Shown here: positions 32,307-39,916 of the stretch, one piece after another
Layout: every line of letters begins with the position of its first letter
How positions within the stretch are numbered: position 1 is the stretch's first letter
Source: JBCBSZ01 sp039185015
GTDB lineage: Bacteria > Actinomycetota > Acidimicrobiia > Acidimicrobiales > Poriferisodalaceae
DNA length: 64,000 nt
Direction of reading: 5' to 3'
NCBI GenBank assembly: GCA_039185015.1
Contig: JBCDAU010000020.1
Coordinates: 1-64,000 of the forward strand
Program-made: the position numbers and the translations under genes
Notes under the pieces: generated by a model
Seen by the model: the letters and a program-made list of their open reading frames with translations, nothing else
Databases searched by the model: none
What the model was told of the DNA's origin: nothing

Positions 32307-33422
32307 CTAGGAGCCGACCTCGGCGAGGAAGGCGTCCCAGGCGTCGACCAGCTCGTCGTCGGCGATCGGGCGACCTCCGTCGAGGACGACGGCCTCGATG
32401 TCTTCGAGGACGACCCATGCGGCGAAGGCGTGGTTGGCGATCCACATCTCGCTCACGAGCCCACTCGGCGTCTGGGCCACGTCGACGAGCGGGCTGTCGA
32501 ACACCGACTCCTCGGCGGCGGCGTTCTCGGGGACACCGAACACGACATCGGCCTGCGCCTCGTCGGCGAGCTGCTCCTCGGAGAGCAGGATGAAGCCGAA
32601 CGCCCCGTCGCTAGATTGGATCTCGGAGCGTGCGAAGCCCAGTTGATCGAGCAGCTCACCGGGAAGCGTCGTGGGCCCCCAGGCCCAGAACTGGCCACCT
32701 GCGGACTGCAAGATCGAGGCCTCGGCTCCGAGGACGCCGGCCGACTCGAGCTGAGCGCGCAAGCGGGTGATCCGCTCGTCGATGACGGCAACGACGCGCT
32801 CCGCATCGGCGGAGCGTCCGGTCGCTCCGGCGAAGGCGAGCATCTGATCGCCCCACGGTGCCGAGAAGTCGGGGTAGGCGACCGGCGCGATCTGGAGGTG
32901 TTCGTCGCGCAGGGTCGTGTTCTGGGGGTGACCCATCCCGAGGAGGAGGTCGGGATCGCGATCGGCGAGCCACTCGAGGCTCGCACGCACGGTGGTCTCG
33001 ACCCCCGCCGCCTCGATCAGGGGCCGCGACGACCCGTCGACGAACAGGCTCGATGCCTCGGGCTCGACGCCGAGGACGAGCAACGAGACGGCCGCGACCT
33101 CGTCGAGCGCGACGACCCGCTGGTCGGTGACCGGGAGCGTCACCTCGCCAGTGGCATCGACGAAGGTGAACGTCGCCGTCGTCTCACTCTCTGGTTCCGC
33201 CGCGGCGTCGTCCTCGGCTGCCTGGGTGGTCGGCGTCGGTCCGGTCGTCGGCAGCGCAGCGGTCTCGGCCGGCGACTCGGCCGCGGTCGAAGAACCGTCG
33301 TCGCTGCAGCCGGCGCCGGCGACCGAGACCACGGCGGCGAAGACGAGCCACCGGCGTGGGCGCGATCGCCAGGCGGGCGAGTTGTTCAGCACGCCGAACA
33401 ACGTAATGCCAGTGACTGACAT
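32307..33422 (-). CDS. ABC transporter solute-binding lipoprotein, iron-siderophore/metal type (copy 2)
   Basis: 371 residues. The signal peptide RRWLVFAAVVSVAGAGC carries a lipobox cysteine, followed by an Ala/Glu/Thr-rich linker of about 50 residues. The FepB/BtuF-like fold is visible in VTDQRVVALDEVAAVSLLVLGVEPEA, DPDLLLGMGHPQN, FAGATGRSADAERVVAVIDERI and the C-terminal half. No permease or ATPase gene is adjacent. Its ATG lies inside a palindrome shared with the upstream paralogue. A GAGGA touches the ATG, too close for a ribosome site, so a leaderless or slightly downstream start is possible. Confidence 0.85.
   Translation of the reverse strand: MSVTGITLFGVLNNSPAWRSRPRRWLVFAAVVSVAGAGCSDDGSSTAAESPAETAALPTTGPTPTTQAAEDDAAAEPESETTATFTFVDATGEVTLPVTDQRVVALDEVAAVSLLVLGVEPEASSLFVDGSSRPLIEAAGVETTVRASLEWLADRDPDLLLGMGHPQNTTLRDEHLQIAPVAYPDFSAPWGDQMLAFAGATGRSADAERVVAVIDERITRLRAQLESAGVLGAEASILQSAGGQFWAWGPTTLPGELLDQLGFARSEIQSSDGAFGFILLSEEQLADEAQADVVFGVPENAAAEESVFDSPLVDVAQTPSGLVSEMWIANHAFAAWVVLEDIEAVVLDGGRPIADDELVDAWDAFLAEVGS
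33406..33422. promoter_or_regulatory. palindromic operator copy 2, overlapping a start codon
   Basis: ATGCCAGTGACTGACAT matches the 34575-34591 palindrome with one mismatch between its arms, and includes the ATG of the solute-binding protein at 33422. Same motif, same relation to the start codon, two adjacent paralogues. Confidence 0.65.
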
Positions 33423-33460
33423 TCCTCAACGACGTGGTGGTCCGGTCGCTCCGGCCCCGA

Positions 33461-34591
33461 TCAGCCGACCAGCTCGAGGAACTCGGCCCATCGTCGGTCT
33501 GCGTCTCCCGTGACGCCGAGGCCGTCCGGACCGCCGCCGGAGGCGATCGCTCGGAGGTCCTGCAGGATCCAGTGGACCGCGAACGGATGGCCGGCGAACC
33601 ACAGGTCGCCGTCGGCGACGCCCCAGCGACCGTCCTGGACGGCGGGCAGCCCCTGGAAGGTCGGGAGCTCCTGCAGCGCATCGGAGTCGTAGAAGACGCC
33701 GCCCATCACGACGACGAAGTCGGCATCGTGGTCGCCGAGCACCTCGGCGGAGAAGTCCATCAGGCCGGGGGCACCGGGCATCGCCTCTGCTCCGGACTGC
33801 GCCGCGGGGCGCTCGATGCCCGCTTCGGCGATCAGCGACGACGCGGCGACATCGTCGGACAACGAACCGAGGATCCCGAAGGTCTGGATCAGGATCGAGA
33901 CCGAGAAGGGCGAGGTGGCCGCCTCCTCCGCGAGGAGCGCCAGCTCGCCCTCGAGCGCCTCGACCACCTGCGCCGCCTCCTCGCTGCGATCGAAGATCGC
34001 GCCCGTGTCGAGGACGGCATCTCGCCACGACGAACCGAAGGGCAGGACGATCGTGGGCGCGATGTCGCTGAGCGGGTCGATGATCGCGTCGAAGCCGTCC
34101 CCGGCGGTGAGGACGATCAGGTCGGGCTCCTCGGCGGCGATCGACTCGTAGTTGAAGCTGAAACCGTCACCGGCTTCGAAGAGCTCGATGCCCCGCTCGG
34201 CGAGCAGGCCCTGGAGGATGACGGCGCCGTTCGGGTCGGCGTACCTCGACGGCTCGACGCCCACCGAGACCATGTTGAGCGCCGTGATCGCGTCGAGGGT
34301 GAGGACCGTCTCGACGCCGCCAGGGATCTCGACCTCCCCGAACGAGGTGGCGACCACCCGGTCGCCGAGGTCGGCAGGCTCGACATCGCCGCCCACGGTC
34401 GTGTCGCTCGACTCGGCCTCGCCTCCGCCGACGGAGGTGCTCGTGGTGGCGTCCGTCGACGCCTCGGTCACCTCGGCGTCTGCGTCGTCACCGTCGCCGC
34501 AGGCTCCGGCGAGCAGCACGACGCCGAGCGCCAGTGCGGCGACTCGTCGACGTCGACCACGTGCGGGGATGTCAGTGTCAGTCACTGACAC
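33461..34591 (-). CDS. ABC transporter solute-binding lipoprotein, iron-siderophore/metal type (copy 1)
   Basis: 376 residues from GTG 34591, or 374 from GTG 34585. RRRRVAALALGVVLLAGAC is the lipoprotein signal, followed by an Asp/Glu/Thr/Ser linker. The periplasmic-binding fold shows GGVETVLTLDAITALNMVSVGVEPSRY, EEPDLIVLTAGDGFDAI, LPFGSSWRDAVLDTGAIFDRSEEA and FAGHPFAVHWILQDLRAI. Ligands of this class are Fe-siderophores, cobalamin or haem. The promoter (TTGACA, 17 nt, TTCACT) places transcription start at about the second GTG (34585), so the mRNA is probably leaderless. Transporter partners are absent nearby. Confidence 0.86.
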   Translation of the reverse strand: MSVTDTDIPARGRRRRVAALALGVVLLAGACGDGDDADAEVTEASTDATTSTSVGGGEAESSDTTVGGDVEPADLGDRVVATSFGEVEIPGGVETVLTLDAITALNMVSVGVEPSRYADPNGAVILQGLLAERGIELFEAGDGFSFNYESIAAEEPDLIVLTAGDGFDAIIDPLSDIAPTIVLPFGSSWRDAVLDTGAIFDRSEEAAQVVEALEGELALLAEEAATSPFSVSILIQTFGILGSLSDDVAASSLIAEAGIERPAAQSGAEAMPGAPGLMDFSAEVLGDHDADFVVVMGGVFYDSDALQELPTFQGLPAVQDGRWGVADGDLWFAGHPFAVHWILQDLRAIASGGGPDGLGVTGDADRRWAEFLELVG

Positions 34592-34620
34592 AGTGAAGGT
34601 CGCGCCGCCGAGGCTGTCAA
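34575..34620 (-). promoter_or_regulatory. promoter with 17-bp perfect palindromic operator at the transcription start
   Basis: A consensus TTGACA (34620-34615), a 17-nt spacer and TTCACT (34597-34592) precede GTGTCAGTCACTGACAC (34591-34575), a perfect palindrome spanning the predicted start of the leaderless message and its first codons. A repressor bound there would block initiation. It does not resemble an IdeR/DtxR iron box. Confidence 0.7.
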
Positions 34621-34668
34621 GGGCGCTTCACAACTTCGCTGGTGGGTCGCCCGCCGGAAGACGCCCCG

Positions 34669-35256
34669 TCACAGCTGGTCGAGCCGGACCTCCAGCACCG
34701 CGAGGGCTCTGGCGGCGAGGTCGACGATCGACTCGGTACCGTCGGAGGCGTCCCACGCGGCGAGCGTCACCCGTCGAGACGCGACGAGCACCGCGGCGAC
34801 CATCGCCACCTCGTAGTCGGCCGGGTCACGCCCGGTTCGTTCGGCGAGCCAGTCGGTGAAGGTCGCCTCGATCACGCTCTCGAGGGCGCGGACGCCGTCA
34901 GCCAGCGACGGAGCCGCGTTGATGATGCGGCGCCGCAGCAGATCGTCCGGCGTCGGCGGGAACCGCTCGTCCTCGGCGGCGATGGTCGCGAGCACGGCCT
35001 CGAGCGGGCTGAGCTCGGGCGGCTGGTGACGCAACGTCTCGACGAAGAACGACACGCGGTCGTGCGGACTGCCCATCAGCGAGTCGAGCTTGGAGCCGAA
35101 GTGCCGGAAGAAGGTCCGCTCGCTGACCCCCGCTGCGGCGGCGATCTGCGTGACGCTCACCTCGTCGTAGCCGTGCTCGGCGAACAGATCGAGCGCGGCG
35201 CGCTCCAGGCGCGCTCTGGTCGCCGTCGGCTCCGATCCGTTGGGCTGCCCGGCCAT
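34669..35256 (-). CDS. TetR/AcrR family transcriptional regulator
   Basis: About 195 residues. YDEVSVTQIAAAAGVSERTF-FRHFGSK is the HTH, and the rest is an all-helical ligand domain. GTG 35274 would add six residues; ATG 35256 is better because TACGCT (35264-35269) ends 7 nt before it. It lies 77 bp upstream of the solute-binding operon in the same direction and is a natural candidate regulator of the palindromes there. Confidence 0.9.
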   Translation of the reverse strand: MAGQPNGSEPTATRARLERAALDLFAEHGYDEVSVTQIAAAAGVSERTFFRHFGSKLDSLMGSPHDRVSFFVETLRHQPPELSPLEAVLATIAAEDERFPPTPDDLLRRRIINAAPSLADGVRALESVIEATFTDWLAERTGRDPADYEVAMVAAVLVASRRVTLAAWDASDGTESIVDLAARALAVLEVRLDQL

Positions 35257-35263
35257 CGGCCAG

Positions 35264-35269
35264 AGCGTA
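35264..35269 (-). promoter_or_regulatory. candidate -10 box, leaderless start of the TetR gene
   Basis: TACGCT on the minus strand ends 7 nt before ATG 35256. Confidence 0.45.
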
Positions 35270-35322
35270 ACCACGCGACTCGCCCCGGCTGCGGGAGCCG
35301 GTCGGCTGCGGAGCCCGTCAGA

Positions 35323-37758
35323 TCAGCCGATGGCCACTCGCAGCCGGGCGTGCTCGGCTGCGGCCGAGCTGGCGAGCACGAGGTCGTAGTCGCCGGGGTC
35401 GACGACCCACTCCCCCGCGCCGCCGTCCCAACGACGGAAGGCCGCGGCGTCGAAGATCAGCCGGGCGGTCGCCGCAGCCCCTGGCTCCACGACCAGCTTC
35501 GACCAGGCCCGCAGCTCCATCGGGGCGCGCTCGACGGGTGGGTCGATCGGGGCGACGTACCCCTGCACCACCACGGTCGCCGACCGATCGCCGATGACGG
35601 TGACCGGGAGCTCGACCTCGACCGAGCCGTCGACGGGCATCGTGTCGGCCGACGCGGTCGCGTCGCCCCACGTCGCCCGGCCGTAGCTGAGCCCATGACC
35701 GAACCAGAACAGCGGCTCGACCTCGTTGGCCTGGTGACCCCGGTAGCCGAACCGCCAACCCTCTCGGTATCGCTGGACGCCCTCGACCGGGGCGTACCAC
35801 TCCATCGCCGGGGCGTCGCCGAGCAGGAACGGGTAGGTGACGGGGAGGCGACCGCCTGGATCGGCCTCGCCGAGCAGGATGTCGACCAACGCCTCCGCTT
35901 GCTCCATGCCGGCGAAGAACGGCGTCAGGACGGCAGGAACGTCGCTCGCCCACGGCATGGCGACCGGCGAGCCGGCGTTGACGATGACGACCGTGCGCGG
36001 GTTGGCGGCGACGACCCGTTCGACGAGCTCGTCCTGGCCTCCGGGGAGGTCGATCGAGGTGCGGTCCGACCCCTCGGTCTCCCACTCCTCCGTGGTGCCG
36101 ACCATGACGATGGCGACGTCGGCGTCCGCCGCGGCGGTCACCGCACGATCGAGCAGGTTCGCCGGCGTCGGCGGCCGGACCCCGATCCGGAGCGCACCGA
36201 AGCCGTCGCCGCCGGACCACGTCGCCCGGATCTCGGTCGGCTCGCCGGCGCTCAGCTCGATCGTCTCGACGACCTCGACGCTCCCGTAGCCGAAGTACTC
36301 CTCGCCCCGCGGGAGCTCGCCTCGGGGATCGTCCACGATGACCCGCCCACCGACCTCCACCCGGCTCGGTCCGGTCGTGACGACGCCGATCTCGTGGAGG
36401 CCGTCGACCTCGGCGACGTAGGTCCCCGAGGCTCGCAGCGAGAACGAGTTGGGGTCGACGTCCGGCGGCGTCGACCCGAAGAACGTGATGGCCGAAGCAT
36501 CCACCCGGCCGGTGGCCACGACCTCTCCGTCGGGGTCCTGGCCGTTCACGTACTCGAGCCGGAGCCCGCCATCGCCGAGCTGGCCGCTGTGCACCAGTGG
36601 CGTGAGCTTGTCGATGCGCACGCCCGGTTCGAACACGACCTCGGCGTCGCCGAGGCGCTCGGTCACCGCATCGAGCAGGGTGCGGCGGGTGAGCGGCGTG
36701 AGACTCGCGCTGCCGCCACCCATCGACCGGTCCATGCGGGCGTTCGGGCCGATCACCGCCACCTTCGACAGCTGACCGGCGACGAGGGGCAGCAGGTCGC
36801 CCTCGTTGCGGAGCAGCACGGTGCCCGCGATCGCTGCATGGCGACAGAGCCGACGCTCCGCCGGGTCGCGGACGGTCTCCTCCTCGCCGTCCGACGAGCG
36901 ATCCCAGGCGTGCGTCCGCTCCATGAGCACCAGGAGATCGCGGGCGATCCGGTCCACGTCGGCCTCGGTGACCTCGCCCCGCTCGACGGCGGCCTCCAGC
37001 TTCGGGCCGTAGACGCGGGTCGGTCCGGGCATCTCGAGGTTGAGGCCCGCCGTCGCGGCGCCGACGGTGTCGTGCACGCCGAACCAGTCCGAGACGACGA
37101 AGCCGTCGAAGCCCCACTCCTCACGGAGGATGCCGGTCAGCAGGGCGCGATTCTCGGCGCAGTGCTCGCCGTCGAGCTTGTTGTAGGCGCTCATCACGCC
37201 CCACGCCCCGGCGTCCCGCACGACGGCCTCGAAGGGGCGGAGGTGGTGCTCGCGCAACGTCCGCTCGTCGAGCTCGGCATCGACCGTGAAGCGGTCGATC
37301 TCGGTGTCGTTGGCGACGAAGTGCTTCACGGTGACGGCCACGTCGCGCGACTGCACGCCGCGGACGAACCCCACGGCCAGGCGTGCGGTCAGCTCGGCAT
37401 CCTCGGAGTAGCACTCGAAGGTCCGCCCGCCGATCGGGGTGCGGTGGAGGTTGACCGTGGGGCCGAGCAGCACGTGGGCGCTCTTGCGGATCGCCTCCTC
37501 GCCGAGGAGCCGGCCCAGGCGCTCGACGAGCTCAGGGTCCCAGCTGGCCCCGAGCGCGATGCCGGACGGCACGACCACGCCGGGGGTCCGGCTCGCGCCG
37601 TGACCCTCGCCGCGGACGCCGATCGGTCCGTCGGAGACCTTGATCTCGGGGACACCGACCCGATCGATCGGGTGCGTCCGCCACGTGCTGGCCCCACCGA
37701 CGAGCCGGCACTTCTCCTCGAGGGTGAGCTGGCCGAGGAGCTCGTCGACGCGGCTCAA
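35323..37758 (-). CDS. GH3 beta-glucosidase with PA14 insertion
   Basis: 811 residues, typical for BglB-like three-domain GH3 enzymes. DELLGQLTLEEKCRLVGGAS opens the barrel, KHFVAND (K145-H146) is the conserved GH3 substrate loop, and the nucleophile is D224 in FVVSDWFG. A PA14-like beta domain (about 385-530, with GQDPDGEVVATGRVD and ASGTYVAEVDGLHEIGV) interrupts the alpha/beta sandwich, and a fibronectin-III-like end follows. There is no signal peptide, so it is probably cytoplasmic. The start is TTG 37758, which overlaps the thioesterase stop by TTGA and has GGAG upstream. It would release beta-linked glucose from glucosides. Confidence 0.9.
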   Translation of the reverse strand: MSRVDELLGQLTLEEKCRLVGGASTWRTHPIDRVGVPEIKVSDGPIGVRGEGHGASRTPGVVVPSGIALGASWDPELVERLGRLLGEEAIRKSAHVLLGPTVNLHRTPIGGRTFECYSEDAELTARLAVGFVRGVQSRDVAVTVKHFVANDTEIDRFTVDAELDERTLREHHLRPFEAVVRDAGAWGVMSAYNKLDGEHCAENRALLTGILREEWGFDGFVVSDWFGVHDTVGAATAGLNLEMPGPTRVYGPKLEAAVERGEVTEADVDRIARDLLVLMERTHAWDRSSDGEEETVRDPAERRLCRHAAIAGTVLLRNEGDLLPLVAGQLSKVAVIGPNARMDRSMGGGSASLTPLTRRTLLDAVTERLGDAEVVFEPGVRIDKLTPLVHSGQLGDGGLRLEYVNGQDPDGEVVATGRVDASAITFFGSTPPDVDPNSFSLRASGTYVAEVDGLHEIGVVTTGPSRVEVGGRVIVDDPRGELPRGEEYFGYGSVEVVETIELSAGEPTEIRATWSGGDGFGALRIGVRPPTPANLLDRAVTAAADADVAIVMVGTTEEWETEGSDRTSIDLPGGQDELVERVVAANPRTVVIVNAGSPVAMPWASDVPAVLTPFFAGMEQAEALVDILLGEADPGGRLPVTYPFLLGDAPAMEWYAPVEGVQRYREGWRFGYRGHQANEVEPLFWFGHGLSYGRATWGDATASADTMPVDGSVEVELPVTVIGDRSATVVVQGYVAPIDPPVERAPMELRAWSKLVVEPGAAATARLIFDAAAFRRWDGGAGEWVVDPGDYDLVLASSAAAEHARLRVAIG

Positions 37759-38117
37759 CCGAAGCGCTCCGTGTCCACGACCATGCGGGCGTGGGTGCCG
37801 GTCGACAGGACGCGGTCGCCCGCGGTCACCGTGGTCTCGAAGGTGAGACGCCTGCGATCGATGATCACCAGCCGGGCGTCCACCTCGATCTCCTCCCCCG
37901 ACATGGCCGCCGCGGCGTGGCTCACGCACACGTGGACACCCACGGTCGTCTGCGTCTCGCCCAGCTCCCGCTGCACCGCAGCGAGGCACGTGCCCTCGAT
38001 CAGCATGATCATCGACGGCGTCGACAACACCTTGACGGGGAGATGGGGCGGGGCCATGTCGTCCTCGACCGTGTAGGTCGCGGACGCGGCGAGGCCGACT
38101 CGAAGCGGCTGTGTCAT
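37755..38117 (-). CDS. FlK-like hotdog thioesterase
   Basis: 120 residues. TYTVEDDMAPPHLPVKVLST followed by PSMIMLIEGTCLAAVQ is the pattern of the fluoroacetyl-CoA thioesterase (FlK)-like hotdog family, and GEEIEVDARLVIIDRRRLTFE is its beta-sheet core. It would hydrolyse a short acyl-CoA, a plausible safety valve for the adjacent acyl-CoA degradation genes. TAACCT ends 8 nt before ATG 38117, a possible leaderless promoter. The GH3 gene overlaps its stop. Confidence 0.85.
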   Translation of the reverse strand: MTQPLRVGLAASATYTVEDDMAPPHLPVKVLSTPSMIMLIEGTCLAAVQRELGETQTTVGVHVCVSHAAAAMSGEEIEVDARLVIIDRRRLTFETTVTAGDRVLSTGTHARMVVDTERFG

Positions 38118-38155
38118 GGCGGGCGAGGTTAGAGGGCCCGAGAGCCCCCGCCGCT

Positions 38156-39025
38156 CTACGAAGCGGGAGGCGACTCCGGCTTCGGGTGTTTGGGCTGGAA
38201 CGTCGCCCTCGGGTTCATGCCCGCCGGATCGACCGGGAGGCCGTGCACCTGCTGGTTGTGGGAGTGACCGAGCTGCTGCAGCGACATCGCCGACTGCAGC
38301 GCCGACCAGAAGCCCATCGCGTCCTGCGCCTGGTTGACCGACTGCTTGGCGAGCGTCAGCCCCATGGACGGCTTCGACGCGACCTTGCCGGCCATCTCGC
38401 CGACGGCGTCGGTCAAGTCGTCGCGGGGCACGACCTGGTTCACCATGCCGAGCGCACGAGCCTCCTCGGCGGTGAGCGAGTCGCCGGTGAACAGCAGCTC
38501 CTTGGCCTTGCGCACACCGAGCTCCCACGGATGGGCGAAGTACTCGACGCCGTTGACGCCGAACGCGACGGTCGGGTCGGAGAAGACGGCGTCGTCGGCG
38601 GCGACGACGAGGTCGCACACCCAGACGAGCATCATCCCGCCGGCGATGACCTTCCCCTGGACCTCGGCGATCGTCGGCTTCGGGAGGTTCCGCCATCGCC
38701 AGCACATCTGCAGGTAGAGCTCCTGCTCGAAGTGCAGATGGCCCTCGGCTCCGGCCTGGCGGTAGCCGCCCCACGTCGACACCCGGTCGTAGGCGCTCAT
38801 CTTCGACCGGTCTCGCATGTCGTGACCGCTGGAGAAGTGCGGGCCGTCGGCGGCCAGCACGATCACCCGGACGTCGTTGTCGTGGCACGCCCGGTCGAAC
38901 GCTTCGTTGAGCTCGTAGGTCATGCGCTTATCCTGCGCGTTCCGAGCCTCCTCCCGGGCCATCACCACCCGGGCGACGCCCTCGCTCGGCGTCTCGTAGC
39001 GGACCGTCTCCCACTCCTCGCTCAT
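38156..39025 (-). CDS. enoyl-CoA hydratase/isomerase family protein with altered active site
   Basis: 289 residues of crotonase fold: RVVMAREEARNAQDKRMTYE, ADGPHFSSGHDMRD (oxyanion region), KVIAGGMMLVWVCDLVVAAD and GVNGVEYFAHPWELGVRKA. The position of the first catalytic Glu of a hydratase is Met/Leu here (AGGMML), and the second region has no obvious PEAG-type Glu, so it may not be a true hydratase. It is translationally coupled (ATGA) to the second crotonase-fold gene, suggesting a heteromeric or sequential pair. Confidence 0.86.
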   Translation of the reverse strand: MSEEWETVRYETPSEGVARVVMAREEARNAQDKRMTYELNEAFDRACHDNDVRVIVLAADGPHFSSGHDMRDRSKMSAYDRVSTWGGYRQAGAEGHLHFEQELYLQMCWRWRNLPKPTIAEVQGKVIAGGMMLVWVCDLVVAADDAVFSDPTVAFGVNGVEYFAHPWELGVRKAKELLFTGDSLTAEEARALGMVNQVVPRDDLTDAVGEMAGKVASKPSMGLTLAKQSVNQAQDAMGFWSALQSAMSLQQLGHSHNQQVHGLPVDPAGMNPRATFQPKHPKPESPPAS

Positions 39026-39864
39026 GTGGCTGCGTCCTTTCCCTGATCGCCTTCGCGGTAGTCGCCGAACGCCCGGTCGCGATCGGACAGCGCTTCCTTC
39101 ACCGACTTGTCGCGGAACGAGCGCATGTACTCCCGCGACGGTGGCTGGTGGAACCCGAGTGGCTGGATGTCGGCGGTCGCCCGGTAGCTCGTCTCCATGC
39201 CCATCACGTTGAACGCCCGACGCACGACGCGCTTGTTGAGCGCGAGCAGCTCGGGCGGCACCTTCACGATGCGTCCGCACACGTCGAGCACGGCCGTGTC
39301 GAGGTCGTCCGCGGCGTGATGCTCGTTGGCGAAGCCCCACTCGACCGCCTGCTCACCGCTCATCGAGTCGCCGGTGAGCACGTACTCCATCGCCTTGCGC
39401 AGGCCGAGGAACCACGGCTGCCAGGTCGTGTCAGGCGGCGACATCAGTCGCACCGGTGGATAGCCGATCTGCGCGTCGGCCGCGACGTACAGGAGGTCGC
39501 AGGCGGCGGCGAGCTCCGTGCCGCCGGCGAGGCACCAGCCATGGACCTGACCGACGATCGGCGTCGCCATGTTCATCATCTCGATCCACCCGTCGACCAG
39601 GTGGCGTGCCCACCAGCCGTCGACCGGCGCTGCGGGTCGGAACGGCGGCTCGGACGGGTCCTGCGCCAGGTCGTAGCCGGCGGAGAAGCAGTCGCCGGCG
39701 CCGCGTATCACGATCGCCCGCACGTCCTGGTCGCCGTCGGCGTCGCGGAGGTGGTCGAACAGCTCGGTACGCAACCCGTTCGAGAGCGCGTTCTTCTTGT
39801 CGGGCCGGTTGAGCGTGAGCCGGACGACGTGGGGCGCGGGATCGTCCCGCAGCACCATGCTCAT
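39022..39864 (-). CDS. enoyl-CoA hydratase/isomerase family protein
   Basis: 280 residues. LTLNRPDKKNALSNGLRTEL, GDCFSAGYDLAQDP and WCLAGGTELAAACDLLY identify the crotonase fold, with one catalytic Glu in GGTELA retained. The second Glu region reads IGYPPVRLMSPPDTTWQPWF and lacks it. This half-site resembles actinobacterial EchA proteins of steroid or branched-acid catabolism. It lies between the AMP-ligase gene (52 nt upstream) and the second crotonase, with which it overlaps. Confidence 0.87.
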   Translation of the reverse strand: MSMVLRDDPAPHVVRLTLNRPDKKNALSNGLRTELFDHLRDADGDQDVRAIVIRGAGDCFSAGYDLAQDPSEPPFRPAAPVDGWWARHLVDGWIEMMNMATPIVGQVHGWCLAGGTELAAACDLLYVAADAQIGYPPVRLMSPPDTTWQPWFLGLRKAMEYVLTGDSMSGEQAVEWGFANEHHAADDLDTAVLDVCGRIVKVPPELLALNKRVVRRAFNVMGMETSYRATADIQPLGFHQPPSREYMRSFRDKSVKEALSDRDRAFGDYREGDQGKDAAT

Positions 39865-39916
39865 CGCTCGCCTGCTGACCGGCTCAGAGGACCATCCCCG
39901 TGCGGCTCGGGCCCGC

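Noticed and set aside
34642..38076. Plus-strand open frame of more than 1,100 codons opposite the TetR and GH3 genes
   Set aside because: It is antisense to well-supported genes and has Arg/Asp/Val-rich shadow composition with no recognisable domain; long antisense frames are normal at this GC content.
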